Source: Lutjanus erythropterus (taxonomy: Eukaryota > Chordata > Actinopteri > Lutjaniformes > Lutjanidae). Taken from it: DNA of 64,000 bases. The translations under genes were made by a program, and so were the position numbers. Positions 46,563 to 58,187 of this stretch are shown piece after piece. The first letter of the stretch is position 1. Each line of letters begins with the position of its first letter. A model generated the notes under the pieces. It worked only from the letters and a program-made list of their open reading frames with translations, had not been told where the DNA came from and did no database searches. The DNA lies in assembly GCA_020091685.1 (NCBI GenBank), contig CM034591.1:31083555-31147554 (forward strand), given 5' to 3'.

Positions 46563-47280
46563 GAATCCAAATTTTGTTTGTTGCATTTTGCTATTTATCA
46601 TTCTTAGTAAGTAATCACTATCACACATATTATGTCCATTTCTCGTCATTTTTGTTAGACATCCCTCATTAGTACAATATCTGAGTTACATAAAAACATC
46701 ATCGAGTCATTCTCTCCACAGCAGCGTCAGGAAATTAATTGGGGTCAGTCCACAGCAAAAGAAATGACATCTGAAGTGATATGAAGCACTTTAGATAATA
46801 GTGTTTATGGAAACATGTTTGTCATAGGAATGCATCATGTACATGCTTAACAGCTGCAGTATGAAAGACACTTTACAAACAGCCACGTTTGCTATCTCAA
46901 GGCATGATTCAAGAAATGTACATAACTATTGTGTGTACTAATTATCAGTTCTGCATTGATTTGGTGGCAGTAAAATTACACATATTACAGTATATTTTAA
47001 TGGTTGATTATAAAGGTTCAAATTATTCATTTTGTGTTGACAGTTATGTAGTACTGCATGTAAACATCTATAGAAGAGGTGTAAATAAGACTTCTGTATT
47101 ATGCCATTTTAATTTCCTTATTTCTTATTTCATGTTCACAGATTTGACCTTAAAAAAGGAGACTCTTCAAAACACATTGATAATTTACAGAAAGCGAAAA
47201 CTGTTTTCCTCACACTGAGTAATAGCAAGTGAGGATGTTGTACATATCACCAATTTGATAGAAGCCTTTTGTATTATTAT

Positions 47281-48000
47281 TAAGGATGTGTGTGATTAGT
47301 CGACTATACAGTTAAACACTGCCACCCGTGCTAGTCATCACCAGAAATACTAGTCATTTCAACTATTTATCAATATTTCATTCTTGCACAATGCCAGTTA
47401 ACTGTTGCCTGTATGATATTATGCAGCCACCCACCACTAGTCGGGGCTGCAGCCCTGTCAGACGGCAACCTCTTTTGCCGAATGCTGTATGCGCGTGTGC
47501 CCTGATGGCCCAGGTAACCCAAGATGTTTGTATCAGCAAAGTCAGACAGATGACAGCTCGCGCAGTTTGGCAGTGTTTTAATCTAGAAAATGGAAATAAT
47601 GCTGAATGTAGACTGTGACAGAAGAAACTGATATATAACCACTCTACTGGAGCAGACATGACAAAACAGTCATGGACATTAACCTGCAAGCAGAGCAGCT
47701 GCGGCTGCTAGCACTGCTAACATTAGCCACACTGCTCTGGGTCATTTAACTGCAGACACTGTGATCCTCTTTGGTCTGAAAAGTTGAAGCACTTAGTGAG
47801 TTGTTGTCATGTTTTGTACGTTGATGTGTAATATTTGTATTGCACAGTGCAAAGTAACATGCATTTCAGCAGCATTTAAAGTACAATTTAGCAATTGTAT
47901 ACTGTGATTAATGGCTTCAAATAGCTCCTAATATGCACAGATTTTTCGACTAGTCTAAATTAAATTTGCATCAACAGGGAAATTAGTAGCTATATCCCTA
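47281..48000. mobile_element. Probable hAT-type MITE (TAGGGATGT ends)
   Basis: Left end TAAGGATGTGTGTGATTAGT; the right end 'agctatatccctA' gives, on the opposite strand, TAGGGATATAGCT. A 'gactag' motif lies near each end ('attagtcgactata', 'cgactagtctaaatt'). The flanks ATTATTAT (47273-47280) and ATCATTAT (48001-48008) match at 7 of 8, which fits a hAT duplication, although the right flank is the start of an ATT microsatellite, so this support is weaker than it looks. The 720-bp interior has no transposase; the two opposed ~100-codon frames are not recognised proteins. Confidence 0.6.
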
Positions 48001-48001
48001 A

Positions 48002-48003
<2 letters not shown>

Positions 48004-48049
<46 letters not shown>

Positions 48050-48111
48050 GTAGTAGTAGTAGTAGTAGTAGCAGTAGTAGCAGTAGTAGTAGTAGTAGTA
48101 GTAGTAGTAGC

Positions 48112-48146
<35 letters not shown>

Positions 48147-48147
48147 T
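48004..48147. repeat. (ATT)n(AGT)n compound microsatellite
   Basis: About 14 ATT units change into some 30 AGT units with scattered AGC variants. It starts immediately at the right edge of the MITE. Confidence 0.95.
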
Positions 48148-48599
48148 ATCTTCCTTTACTTTATATCATATATTTCCAAGGTTAAAATCTGTTCTCTCTT
48201 GCATGCACAATTTAAGAACAAAGGTGTTTGCACGAACTATTCATGCATGAGGCCTGTTGATCTTTTATCTGACTTGGGTTTCGGACACTTATTTAAAATC
48301 TGTGGCTCAAACCATCCATGGCTCTGAAATATCACTATTCTAAATGTGCTGTGTATTGACAATCCATGATGCTGTCCGTGGTGCTGAAATAGCAGATGGA
48401 CTCGTAATTGCGCTTTTTTCTCTCAGTCCTGCCCTCCTGTCAGTTTTGTCTTTAATTTATATTTTCTCAACTATGTAGCTTATTTTACTAGGTTACTTAA
48501 CAGACCACCACACTAGTCATCTTATCCTTTGGGTGCTCCCACTGGACCGTCCTCCTGTTAAGATTTAATAAATCACCTTCTGGTTACATTGCGTTGTGC

Positions 48600-48790
48600 T
48601 GCATTATGTAAGTGAAGTAATTTGCGAGACAAAAAGTCACGTGATGCAAGTCAAGTGACACAGGTAAAGTTACATACCTTAAAACTTTTAATAACATTAT
48701 GGTTCCTAATTGGACAGAGGCCTGGTCTCCTGGGTGAAAATCATGTGGGTTTTTTGACCCCTTCATCAACCCCTACATTCAAGACTTTCT
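48600..48790. repeat. Dispersed repeat, copy C of the 19-kb repeat
   Basis: 'gtctcctgggtgaaaatcat' followed by 'gtgggttttttgacccctt' is similar to 19769-19805 ('gtctcccaggtgaaagtcct', 'gtgtttgtttgagcc'). The upstream 'agtcacgtgatgcaag' and 'caagtgacacagg' echo the E-box-rich part. Copy C is partial and diverged. Confidence 0.4.
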
Positions 48791-49904
48791 CTCTCTTTAT
48801 CCTATGTTGAAAGCCTGTTGAGTCTCACACAGCTGCAGAAGGGTTTACATAGAAGGAACTTGAAAGCTTAGTATATCTCAGCCAGTAAAGGATACCTTGT
48901 GCATTTTGTACAAGGGATGTGACAAAATGTTGTTATTTGACGAACAGGCTGGCTAAAAAATAACGCAGAGCAAGCTAGTTGAGCTACGTGAAGCCAGTGT
49001 TCTACCATATCTATGGTGGTTTGTCTTTCCAATCTGAAACAAAACTTAATTGCAGAGTTTGATTCTAAATTCAAAATTAAATGAGTCAAAATTGCTCAAA
49101 ATATCTGACAAGTTTGACAAGTGTGTAACCTCAAACTTAACCCCATCATTACAAGAAGAAAAAGCAGAATTTTAAGTTTGGTAATCAGATGTTTTATGCT
49201 TCAGTGTTAAATTAAATAACATCAGTTGCTAGTCACAAAATAAGGACAGCACATTTTCTTTGTGGGAATCAATATGTCCAATCTTACTGTCTCTGACATA
49301 AAGGTGTATGTTTGTACGTGGTTGAAGACATGTTCACATCTTTCAACTCATTTGCTGCCTCTGATCCCTACATGTCCCAACAACCTTCCCACTAATCCTC
49401 TTTTCCTCATAATTTCCCTCCTCCTTTCCCTTCCTCCTCTTACTGCCCTTCTCCCCTTGTAAACTCCTCAACCTCTCTTTCACTGCCTTGTCCTTTCGTT
49501 TTGTCTCCCCTCTGTCATCCTTTGCTGCTCCCCTTGCTCCCTGAATTAGCATAGACAGCCGGAGGTGCGCGTATTCTTATGTATCGATCTATTCATTTTT
49601 AATGGCCCCCACGCTACCCAGAGCAGGAGCCATCTTATGCAGGTTCCGTTGGGCCAGTGATGCTGTCAAGGCTTGTTGCCACTCTGTGCTACTTAGAGCG
49701 AGAGCAAACGACCTTGGAAGTGCATTAAGAGCAATCCCAGGGGACAAGGACGTGTCCATCAGTGCCTGGTCCCACATGAAAATCTACAGAGAAGCCCAGA
49801 TGGTCTTTACCAGGCAAATCTTAAGGGCAAAAAGCCACCTACAAATAAAATCAACATGTTGTTATCTGTAAAGACTGTAGTTGGCCAGTCCAGACAAACC
49901 TGAA
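48791..49904. other. Non-coding DNA, no gene seen
   Basis: A CT-rich tract covers about 49395-49530. The block 49545-49800 is GC-richer and complex, with opposed open frames of 62 and 89 codons (minus 49589-49777, plus 49602-49871) that I do not recognise. A conserved element or a decayed exon cannot be excluded. Confidence 0.4.
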
Positions 49905-50660
49905 CTACAGTTCTGTCATAATTACATTTTTACCGTGAGAATGGAACAACAATTCTTGATTTTATTATCCCAGCCAGGTGTAATCCTGGAGGGGATCATG
50001 CAGTCACTTGCATGTCTGCTAGTGTGTGTTGTCAACAGAGGAACGGATTAGATTTTGGTGGTAAAAGGTCAAAGGTCAAGGTCACAGTGAACTCATGTCT
50101 GTCCCATTCACGTGAGGGTAATACCTCAGGAGCATTTGGTGGAAATTTCTTCAAACTTGGTACAAGTGTCCACTTGGACTCAAGGATTGATTGACTAGAT
50201 GTTTGTGGTCAAAGGTTAAAGGTCACAGTGTCCACACTAAACACATATGTGGCCATAACACGAGAATTCATATGCCAGTTATCACAAAATTGCACACAAA
50301 TATCTAGGAGTATGAAATGATGAGGTGATGACATTTTATATCCAAAAAGCCAAAGGTCAACTTTACTGTGACATCATAATTTTTGTCTCTCTATTTTCTC
50401 CAAGAGAAGAAAGACTTAGGTAGTGATTACTTCCATTCTGCCAAAAAATACCTTAATACCAAAAAAAGCTCTGACTTCTCGCTCTTCTTAACCAGTTATT
50501 AGGGGCTGTAAGTGATCAACAACTGCTGAGTTTTAACATCTGTTTCAGCTAAAGACAGTATATGCGGTGGTCATTTTATTGTTGGCGGAAATCTCTGTTG
50601 GTTGCATCTAGTGGCATTGCAGCAGGTGCTTCACAATATGTGCACTCTTCAAGTTTTAAA
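49905..50660 (+). repeat. AGGTCA-rich dispersed repeat, copy 2
   Basis: Opposite orientation to 17400-18180 and alignable with it in two blocks (see there). The phrases 'ggaaatttcttcaaacttgg', 'tccacttggactcaaggatt', 'gtggtcaaaggttaaaggtc', 'gacattttatatccaaaaag' and 'actgtgacatcataat' are those of a repeat family widespread in fish. It contains at least five AGGTCA-like half-sites. No protein is encoded. The superfamily is not known to me. Confidence 0.78.
50066..50084 (+). promoter_or_regulatory. Perfect DR1 plus adjacent third half-site
   Basis: AGGTCAAAGGTCAAGGTCA: three exact AGGTCA half-sites at 50066-50071, 50073-50078 and 50079-50084. The first pair is a consensus DR1; the second pair has no spacer. 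The motif is certain, while receptor binding is inferred only from the known consensus. Confidence 0.42.
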
Positions 50661-52244
50661 GGTATTCAGTGTTTCTCTGAATGAACCTCTCGAATTTTAC
50701 TCACACATTTTTCATTAAATTGCTTGTGAATATTTGAGTGTGATTTTAGGTGGATCTTTCCTTCTAAGGCATGCTGCCACTCAGTTCAGAGACTAATCAA
50801 ACTTTCAGAGGAAGATTCTGTCTAAGTGAGCGTGCCCATTAAGAAGAGAGTCATGCAGTGCACCCAAGACCCTGAGATCACAGGGTGTCACCAGGGCATA
50901 AAGAAGAGAGAAGAGCTGAATAACAGGCCCACTGTGTGATTCATCCATCACTCACTTGACTTTTTCTTCACAGATCTATTACCATCTGTACGGTCTAGAC
51001 TGTCCACATCCTCTGAGCCTCCTTTTTGTTTTTTCTGTTTTCTCTGTACAGTACATCCACTAATTTCCTCCCTGTGATAAAGGCACTGTCACTAATGAAG
51101 GCCTCAGACGCTTAATGACCAATCAAAACACAGTCTGCCGAGATGGCAAGCGGCTAATTGCTCACGACTCAGAGTGAGGATGTGGGGAAGGGATTGGCTG
51201 GGCAGTGATGGAGATGAGGACAAAGATGAGAGACAGATAATTTACTGAGAAGAACTGAGAGTGCTTTGATACCATGAATGGCTATGCCTTTAGTTTTAAA
51301 ACAATGTTTTTTTTAATGTATACATACATTTCATTATAAGATGTGTGTTGCTTTGAAGCATCAGCAAATTATTTTGAATCAATTCATTTGTCTCCCTTTT
51401 TGTAAATATTTAGTTTTTTACAGATTTATTTATGGCATTTAGACTGAGCAAATTTGGGGAAAAAACTATCCAGATGGAAGTCTGACTTGTATTTCAAAAC
51501 TGTCAAATATCTTTCTATTGCCATATTCACAGCTAATAGCTTTTTATTCTGACTCACTTTGAGTTATTAAATATTTCAAATACAAATTGTGCTTAATTAT
51601 CTGACTAATTTCGGTATGTGATTTAAAAAAATGCATCACAAATGTTATTTTGCATCTTTTATGGGCAGCTACATGTATACATATACATATACATAGGATG
51701 AGTGTAAATGTCAGAAAATTAAGTGATTCATATCAGCAGAATCACTATAAAGTAAAATTTACCTGCAGCTGTTTTTTGATTATTTGTTGGAATAGGATAT
51801 TCAAGTCTCCCAGTCCTTGACTTTCCTTGAAGTGTATTAGCACTACCTGAATTGTCAAGACAAAGCAAGATTTAAAAGTGGACATTCATACCTAAATACC
51901 TCAATGGTTGAGATTTACTCATATAGAGAATAATGCAATTATTATTGCATGTTTAACTAAACATTCTGTAGCATTAGACTTGCACTGAGTGGGGGAGAGT
52001 CTGATGGTCAGTTTTGTCTTAGATCTACAATATTCTTTAAACTAAACTCTATATTATAAATATTCTTATATACTTTATTCTATACTATGTTGTAACCTGT
52101 ATACTTTCCAGAGTACTGCTGCCTGTAATATTTCTATAATATTTCTATGATCATTCAGTAGCATCTGTTTTGCTGAAAATATGTCCCAGTTATAAAATTC
52201 AAAGTAAAGTTCATTCCATTAAAACGTCATTGTGTGTTGAACAT
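50661..52244. other. Non-coding DNA with a candidate conserved block
   Basis: The stretch 51050-51235 is balanced in composition, holds 'ggctaattgctcacgactca' and 'cttaatgaccaatcaaaaca' (homeodomain- and CCAAT-like cores), and lacks simple repeats. It is a candidate conserved non-coding element. The rest is AT-rich without visible features. Confidence 0.35.
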
Positions 52245-52438
52245 GTTGTTACATCAGAGAAAGGTTCTCCATAGAACTTCTCATAGGGGGTTTAGCATTT
52301 ATGTTGGGTTCTACATAGAACTCTCTGGAAGGGTTCAAAGTGAGCCCTTAACAAAGGTTCTAGGAAGCGGGTTCTACTATGGTAGCAAGCCAAAAACCCC
52401 ACATGGTTCTAGTTAGCACCTTTATTTCTAAGAGTGTA
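52245..52438 (+). mobile_element. MITE relic with 'ggttct...agaacc' repeats and right terminus
   Basis: Internal repetitions of 'ggttctccatagaactt', 'gggttctacatagaactctc' and 'aaaggttctaggaa', and the end 'tagcacctttatttctaaga' + 'gtgtag', belong to a well-known teleost MITE whose termini read CTACACTCTTA. Only the right terminus is present. Confidence 0.65.
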
Positions 52439-54416
52439 GTTTAGAAATAAAATTAACACACACATTCACACACAGACACATTGATGTATCACATACAAAA
52501 CTCACTCACTTTGACCTATGTATATAATATACAAACTCAAACAAATGCATGTGCACACATGTGGTACTACATTATATACACCAGCTACTGAATACACTCA
52601 CACAAGGGCCATCCACACACACACAAAAAAACATACAAACACAAAGCCTGCAGTATGCAGTATGTGTGCCACGTATATCTTGAGGAGACATAATTCTCAG
52701 CCCATTGCAGGCAGCAGCCCTCTGGGTTTTCTCCCTCTCTGACAGTGTGTCAGGCGGGCCTGTTCTCCAGCTGCTGGCTCGCACTGAGTGAGAGACCAGC
52801 CTAATGAGATCACTAGCATCCAATTCGGCGAGGGTCAGCGCTCATTTCAAGCAATTCATTTTTAATTGGTCTCAAATCTAATCCATTTCATAATGTCAGC
52901 TCCTGTGCTCATCCTGCCCCCGAGGCTGCTGAGTGACACAGAGTGATTCCCTTGATGTTGTTAGCTCTGTGTTATTACACAGCCTGAAGTGATTGAGGAT
53001 GTTGCTGTGATTGTTGCTTGGTTGGTTGTTGTGGTTGATGCTGTGATGCCACAGTAATCTTTTGCCCCATACCTTCAACGCTGATGATGATGATGATGAT
53101 GTGTAATGAACCTGATAGAAAAAAGATATTTCTCACATCTGCAGGTTCTGACACGAGCATCACAACAAATCATTTCAAGGATGCCATAAATTCTGTCACA
53201 GTGTCATTATATTTGCTGATTATCCATTTAAATAGCAGCTCAGGAGAAAGGAAAAAATGAACGCATAATGCTCTTCTCTTCCTCACAAACTACTTTCAAG
53301 GCAACCGAGTGCAAAGCACTCGACCCCCAGCTGCTCAAGGAGACCAAATCAGTCTGAGATTGCGCTGGGCAGCCCTCTGGTGTTCATGTTCAAGATGTCA
53401 TTTCCTTGAAAGAAATATTAAAACGGGACAGTATGTCCACTATTTATCAAGCCTTTGAGCGACATTCTGATGTACTCTACTTGTCTTTGGATCTGTCTCT
53501 CTTGTCCTTTTATCTCCTCTCCTTTTATTTTCTTCTGCTTTCCAAGCTTCTCCTTCCTCCATCTAACTTGTGTGACCAGCTGTGCCTCCTGCTTTGCCTC
53601 CATCAAGATGTCACTTCTAATTTGCTGTTTGTGCTGACTCTATTCCTGCTAGCAATCAGTGAAGAAGACATCTATTACGCCTAGTCGTGACAGGTCCCCT
53701 CAGAGTCTCGCTGGACCTTAATGACACCTGACAGAACACAGGTTTACTACTTAGCAAACTGACCCCCCAGAGACAGCCGATGGGGCCCATTTGGATAACA
53801 CATCCTTGCATGGTTTACAAGGACCAGTCTGGAGAAGGTAACACAAAAAGTCTTGTCTTGTCATGTCTTACCTTGTTCTAATACAGACCCAGCAGGGGGC
53901 TGTTCAAGTACTTTGCAGACAAAGGAGGAAAGTTTTGATTTAAATCTTCTCTCTATCTTTCCAGTAAAATGAAAACGTATGTCATTAAACAAAGAAAATG
54001 TCTTAAAACCTCAAATCAAGAGGCTACCAACTGAGTAATACAAAAATGTTTGTATTCACACAACGTATGACTCATTCGCAGACCTCTATTTGAAAAAGAT
54101 GTCCTCTGTTTGTGTCTCTTACAGAGAATTTAGACTGAGTTGCTCTAACGATTAAATTTTAAACCGTGGTTTAACTTTAAATTACATTGTACCATCCAAT
54201 TAAAGTAATTCAAAATTCAAAAAGATTACACTTATATTATACAATGTTTTATTGTATCCCACTGCATTATCGTATGTTGTGTAATATTATATATAATGAT
54301 CATACAATGTGTGTCATTACCGACCATTACAACATTAACAGTATACATTTTTCTTTTCTCTGCACACATGTCATTTGCCCAAGACTATTCTACCTCTTAT
54401 ACAAACATCCAAACAT

Positions 54417-54454
<38 letters not shown>
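54417..54454. repeat. (CA)n(TA)n microsatellite
   Basis: About 15 CA units followed by a short AT run. Confidence 0.95.
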
Positions 54455-54886
54455 CATGTGCCTATTGTTTTCCTGTGTCACTATTTAATTGTTGTCACAC
54501 TATTTCGCCAATTAAAAAAGAAAGAAATATTACATTTAAGCCTCTCTTTAGACCTCAGTTTAGTTTTTACTGTAAAGATTCAATTCAATTCTGTTGCAAC
54601 AAAACTTGAAAGTTCAATTTAAACTGTTTATCTTTAATCATACACTTGAGTAGGATTAACTTTTAAAGTGGCTACTTTTTTCAGATGGATTAAGCAAAAT
54701 AATCAAGTTCCTTGAAGAAAGTTAAGGGATTAATTTGAAATAGTTGAGTGTTATGATGTGTCTCTTCTTTCTTTCCCTCCAGTTGATGATTCTACCAACA
54801 CATTTTGCTCAAAGGAGAAGCAGTTAGAGCTTCTTCTTCCATCATGAGTAAGCTAACAAGGCTAACTAGCCAGCAAGCAATATAAA

Positions 54887-54955
54887 GTTTAGCTAGCTTT
54901 TTAGCTAGCTAGCAAATTATATAACTTTGTTTTACTGTTTAGCTAGCTAGCAAAC
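54887..54955. repeat. AGCTAGC-rich palindromic cluster
   Basis: 'tttagctagct', 'ttagctagctagcaaa' and 'tttagctagctagcaaac' recur within 70 bp. Because AGCTAGCT is its own reverse complement, each unit is palindromic and the cluster can form several alternative hairpins. Confidence 0.75.
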
Positions 54956-57046
54956 CATGTGCTGTTTTTAGCCAACAGCACTCACATTTATTTCATTTAT
55001 GTATTTATTCCGTCACTGCCCACATACTTCCATAAATCCTTTACATTAGCATGAATGGTAAGCAACACATCCACTAGAGGGCATTGGTCAGAGTCAAAAG
55101 TTATCACAAAGAAGAAGAAAAAGAGTCAAAACTTTCTGGCAACAACAAACATGGCATTGCTGGAGGAGGTGGTACCTCTTGAGAAAGAGGCAAAACCAGA
55201 GGCAGCATTCTAGACGACATGTATAGGAGACCTTTCACTAACTAATTGACAACAAATGCCATCTCCAATACTCCAGGGTTTTTAAAACTTCTTCATTATG
55301 TCCTGTGGTCATTAATCTCTTGAACTGTTGACTGCACTGCTACACAGCCCCCACGACTACTGGATGTACTGAACCTATTTCATCCATATGTGTATATTTA
55401 AGCTCTCAGAAAATGTGCATAAATAGGGACAAAATTAACACAAAATATGGACTGAAGGCTCTGTCTGTATCCATATGCATATCTAATTAGCCTTTATCTT
55501 TGAGCCATCATGATCATGGTCTCTCCATGAAAAGGCTGAATTGTTTAGTCAAAGTTATTTTGTTGACCAAAAGGAAAAGTAAATGCTTCTGTCCTGCAGA
55601 CGTTGTAGCAGTGCTGAAGAAGGGATGTTTTTTTTGCATGCCAATAAGCTTCCTGATTTTGCACAATGCAATATGAATGGTAGAAGACACTCTGTACAAT
55701 GCGAACAGCTAAACTTGAGGGCCCAGTAATGATGAACTACTTTGACCTTCCATCATCCATTCATCCAATGACTTCAGTAACTGTCTACCTGCAGGAGAGG
55801 CTATGGGATATAGCTGAAGGCATTGGGAATATAGCTAAGTTAGTGAACCTTGATTATTTTTTATCACATTTCATTTTGTCACTTTCATTCATCATTTGTA
55901 TGATGGTAAGGTTATTTCACATGTTCTGGGATTGTAGTGATTAATTGTACAGTCGTCCTCCACATGGCCTGGATTTGATCTGGCCAATGCATATCAAAGC
56001 CCAAAAGTAGATCTATGTGATGGATTTTTCTTGGCATCTGTGTGTGGTTGGGTAGGGGATGGGATGTGGCCAAAAATCAAAGCCCACAAGAAAAAATGAT
56101 ACCTCACTGGTGGGAGAAGAAGGTCTGTCTGAGTATACAGTATTTAAGAATCGACCGCACCTGTAAGGCCTGCCAACACTGTAAACACCGTAGATGTTGG
56201 TGGTGCTCGTGTTGTGTTTTTAAGACATTTCATTAAAGATGATGCTGTTCATCAAAGAATAAACACCAAAGTCTCCCAATATCAAATGCCTAAGTCTCCT
56301 CTGTCCTCTCTCTCTCCCTCTGCTTACTAGTAATATATGATGCCATCCATCAATGAAAAATGTGTCAAATGTGATCAAAGCATCATTAAAATGATTTTCT
56401 TTTCTTTTCTTGGAACTTAATATTGAGCCATGTTCATTATTCTATGTGCTCATTAGGTGTGCAGAGCAAACTCTCCTTGAGACCATAAAAATTTCAACTG
56501 ACTTCAACTGTGACGCTGACCCACCGTGCGGAGTCATAACTCTTATATTGCTGCCTGTCCACTGACAATTGAGAGTGTACAGAGACACCTACCACCTCAT
56601 TTGGCAAGAGCAGCCTCCTCACAGAGTTTGACAGCGTTGGGCCTGAAGCAATTGGTTTAAATTACCCTACAGATAAGGCAATAAACTAATAGGGTGATGA
56701 GTGTCCTTACTCCTTCCTCGGGTATAAAGTTTTAGCTCCACGATTTAGTGTTTACAGTTCATCTCATGTTAATTTCCTTTTAAAAATGTTCCTTGAATTA
56801 CGTGAACAGTGCTGAAAGACAACTTTAAATACACATTTCTTTCATTGTTAAAAAAAGAGCATGATTTGAATAATAATTTGAATTACAGAATACCAATGCC
56901 GAGTCATTTAAGATTTTATTATGACAGTGCTATTAGATCCCCCTTCGCAAATCATCATCTTTTCAACTAACCCAGACTACAAGACAGAAAACGATTTGTG
57001 TTTTGGTTCTTTTATACTTCTAGGGTTTTAGGGATGTATTAGAGTA

Positions 57047-57200
57047 GGGTGCTGTGGCTGAGTTGGTTACCATGCATTAACATGAGTTAGGACGGGTCAT
57101 CCACTTGTTCCCCAGGTGCCTCAGATGGCTGCTCACTGCTCCTAGATTGAATTTCACCTAATATTGTACTGTGTATGATTGTTTAAGTGACCAATGAAAG
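57047..57200 (+). mobile_element. Degraded tRNA-derived SINE
   Basis: 'ggtgctgtggctgagttggt' is an A-box-like tRNA head, and 'ttgttccccaggtgcctcag' followed by 'atggctgctcactgctcct' matches the body of a common teleost SINE ('ggctgcccactgctcct'). The B box is not intact and no target duplication is evident, so the copy is old. Confidence 0.6.
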
Positions 57201-57795
57201 TTGACTCTTCTTCTGGTAGTAATGGTACAACTAATGCCAACATTACTTGCTAGTGCAAGGTATAAAGTTGTGGAAATGTGAGTTTAGTAATAGTATAGTT
57301 TGACATTTTTTAAAATACATGCAGTATTTTTATTTGTTTGCTGAGAATTAGATGAGACAGTTGCTATACAACCTGTTAAAGCACCAGGAAGTTAATGGCC
57401 TGGGCCAAGAACAGTCCATTGTATAATGTTTGGTAAAATGATTAGTTAGTTGTTTTTACAATAGGTTCTTTGTATGGACCAAAAAAGCAAACTACTATGT
57501 TCTATTTAGAGAGCTTTATAGGTGCTGGTAGGTTTTGTTTCAGACACAGTCAGGCTAGCTGTTTCCAATATTTGTGCTAAGCTCAGCTTACTGGTTGCTT
57601 GCTTCAGCTGCATATTTACTGACAAACTTGAGACTATCAAACTTTTAATCTAATTCTTTGCAAAAAAAAAATAGGGTGAATATTTTGCACTGTTTTAGAA
57701 TTATATAGTAGATATGCTGCTTACTTTTAAGCAAACCTTATCCATACTTTGTTTGTCACACCCAGAGATTGAAGAAATAATCAACCGAAGAACAC
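57201..57795. other. Non-coding DNA, no gene seen
   Basis: AT-rich; only a short A-run (57661-57671) is notable. Confidence 0.5.
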
Positions 57796-58187
57796 TGGGC
57801 CTCATGCAAGAATGTTTTCTTTTTTTTTTTTTACTTTATTTGTTCTGACACAAGAGAGCAAGTGAAACGTAAGAAAATCCTACTTGCAATTCATGAAACA
57901 TGCACTGACAGCCACCTGAGTACACTGATGAATTGCATTTATCTTAAACTAAAGTTTGCAATTAGCATTTAGACTAATAGCTTATTAGCATATTTGAGTG
58001 TCTTTTCTTCATGACTAATAATATTTCACAGTGCGGTTGGCTTTTTTGTGTATTGGCTTAGGTGAGGTCAAGGGCAATCTTAAATCTTGATCTTACTAAA
58101 ATAATAAAAGTATTGAAGAATTCCAAAAAATTCTTTAAGATCAAATCTGTGTGTGTGTGTGTGTGAACAATTAATGCGTGAGGCCCA
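57796..58187. mobile_element. Short MITE with TGGGCCTCATGCA inverted ends
   Basis: Left terminus TGGGCCTCATGCA (57796-57808); right terminus TGCGTGAGGCCCA (58175-58187), whose reverse complement matches at 12 of 13 positions. The interior is AT-rich, about 390 bp in total, with a GT microsatellite (58149-58165) near the right end and no coding capacity. I see no certain target duplication. The ends match a teleost MITE type I have met before ('gggcctcatgca'); the superfamily is not assigned. Confidence 0.72.

Larger units (their letters stand above)
44426..47280. other. Non-coding DNA, no gene seen
   Basis: No exon recognised in nearly 3 kb. A 109-codon plus frame (46889-47218) has no nameable domain. 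A poly-T tract lies at 44827-44840. The two dinucleotide tracts are listed separately. Confidence 0.5.
52440..57044. other. Non-coding DNA with a candidate conserved block
   Basis: No exon is recognised. The block 52730-53010 is compositionally complex and contains 'aattcatttttaattggtct'. A GATGAT patch is at 53083-53101. The phrase 'tccactagagggcattggtc' (55070-55089) recalls a teleost repeat I cannot delimit. The 140-codon frame at 54187-54609 spans a CA microsatellite and is rejected. Confidence 0.4.

Noticed and set aside
47328-47689. Opposed frames of 96 and 103 codons
   Set aside because: Both lie within the non-autonomous MITE 47281-48000 and show no transposase features.
50950-51010. 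Possible polyadenylation or terminator signals scattered as AATAAA throughout the window
   Set aside because: AATAAA is frequent in AT-rich DNA, and no upstream gene supports any one of them; several sit in LINE tails.
54187-54609. Longest open frame in the window (140 codons, plus)
   Set aside because: It spans a CA/TA microsatellite (HTHTHTHTYI-type translation), has no recognisable domain, and sits in AT-rich DNA with an overlapping frame of similar length.
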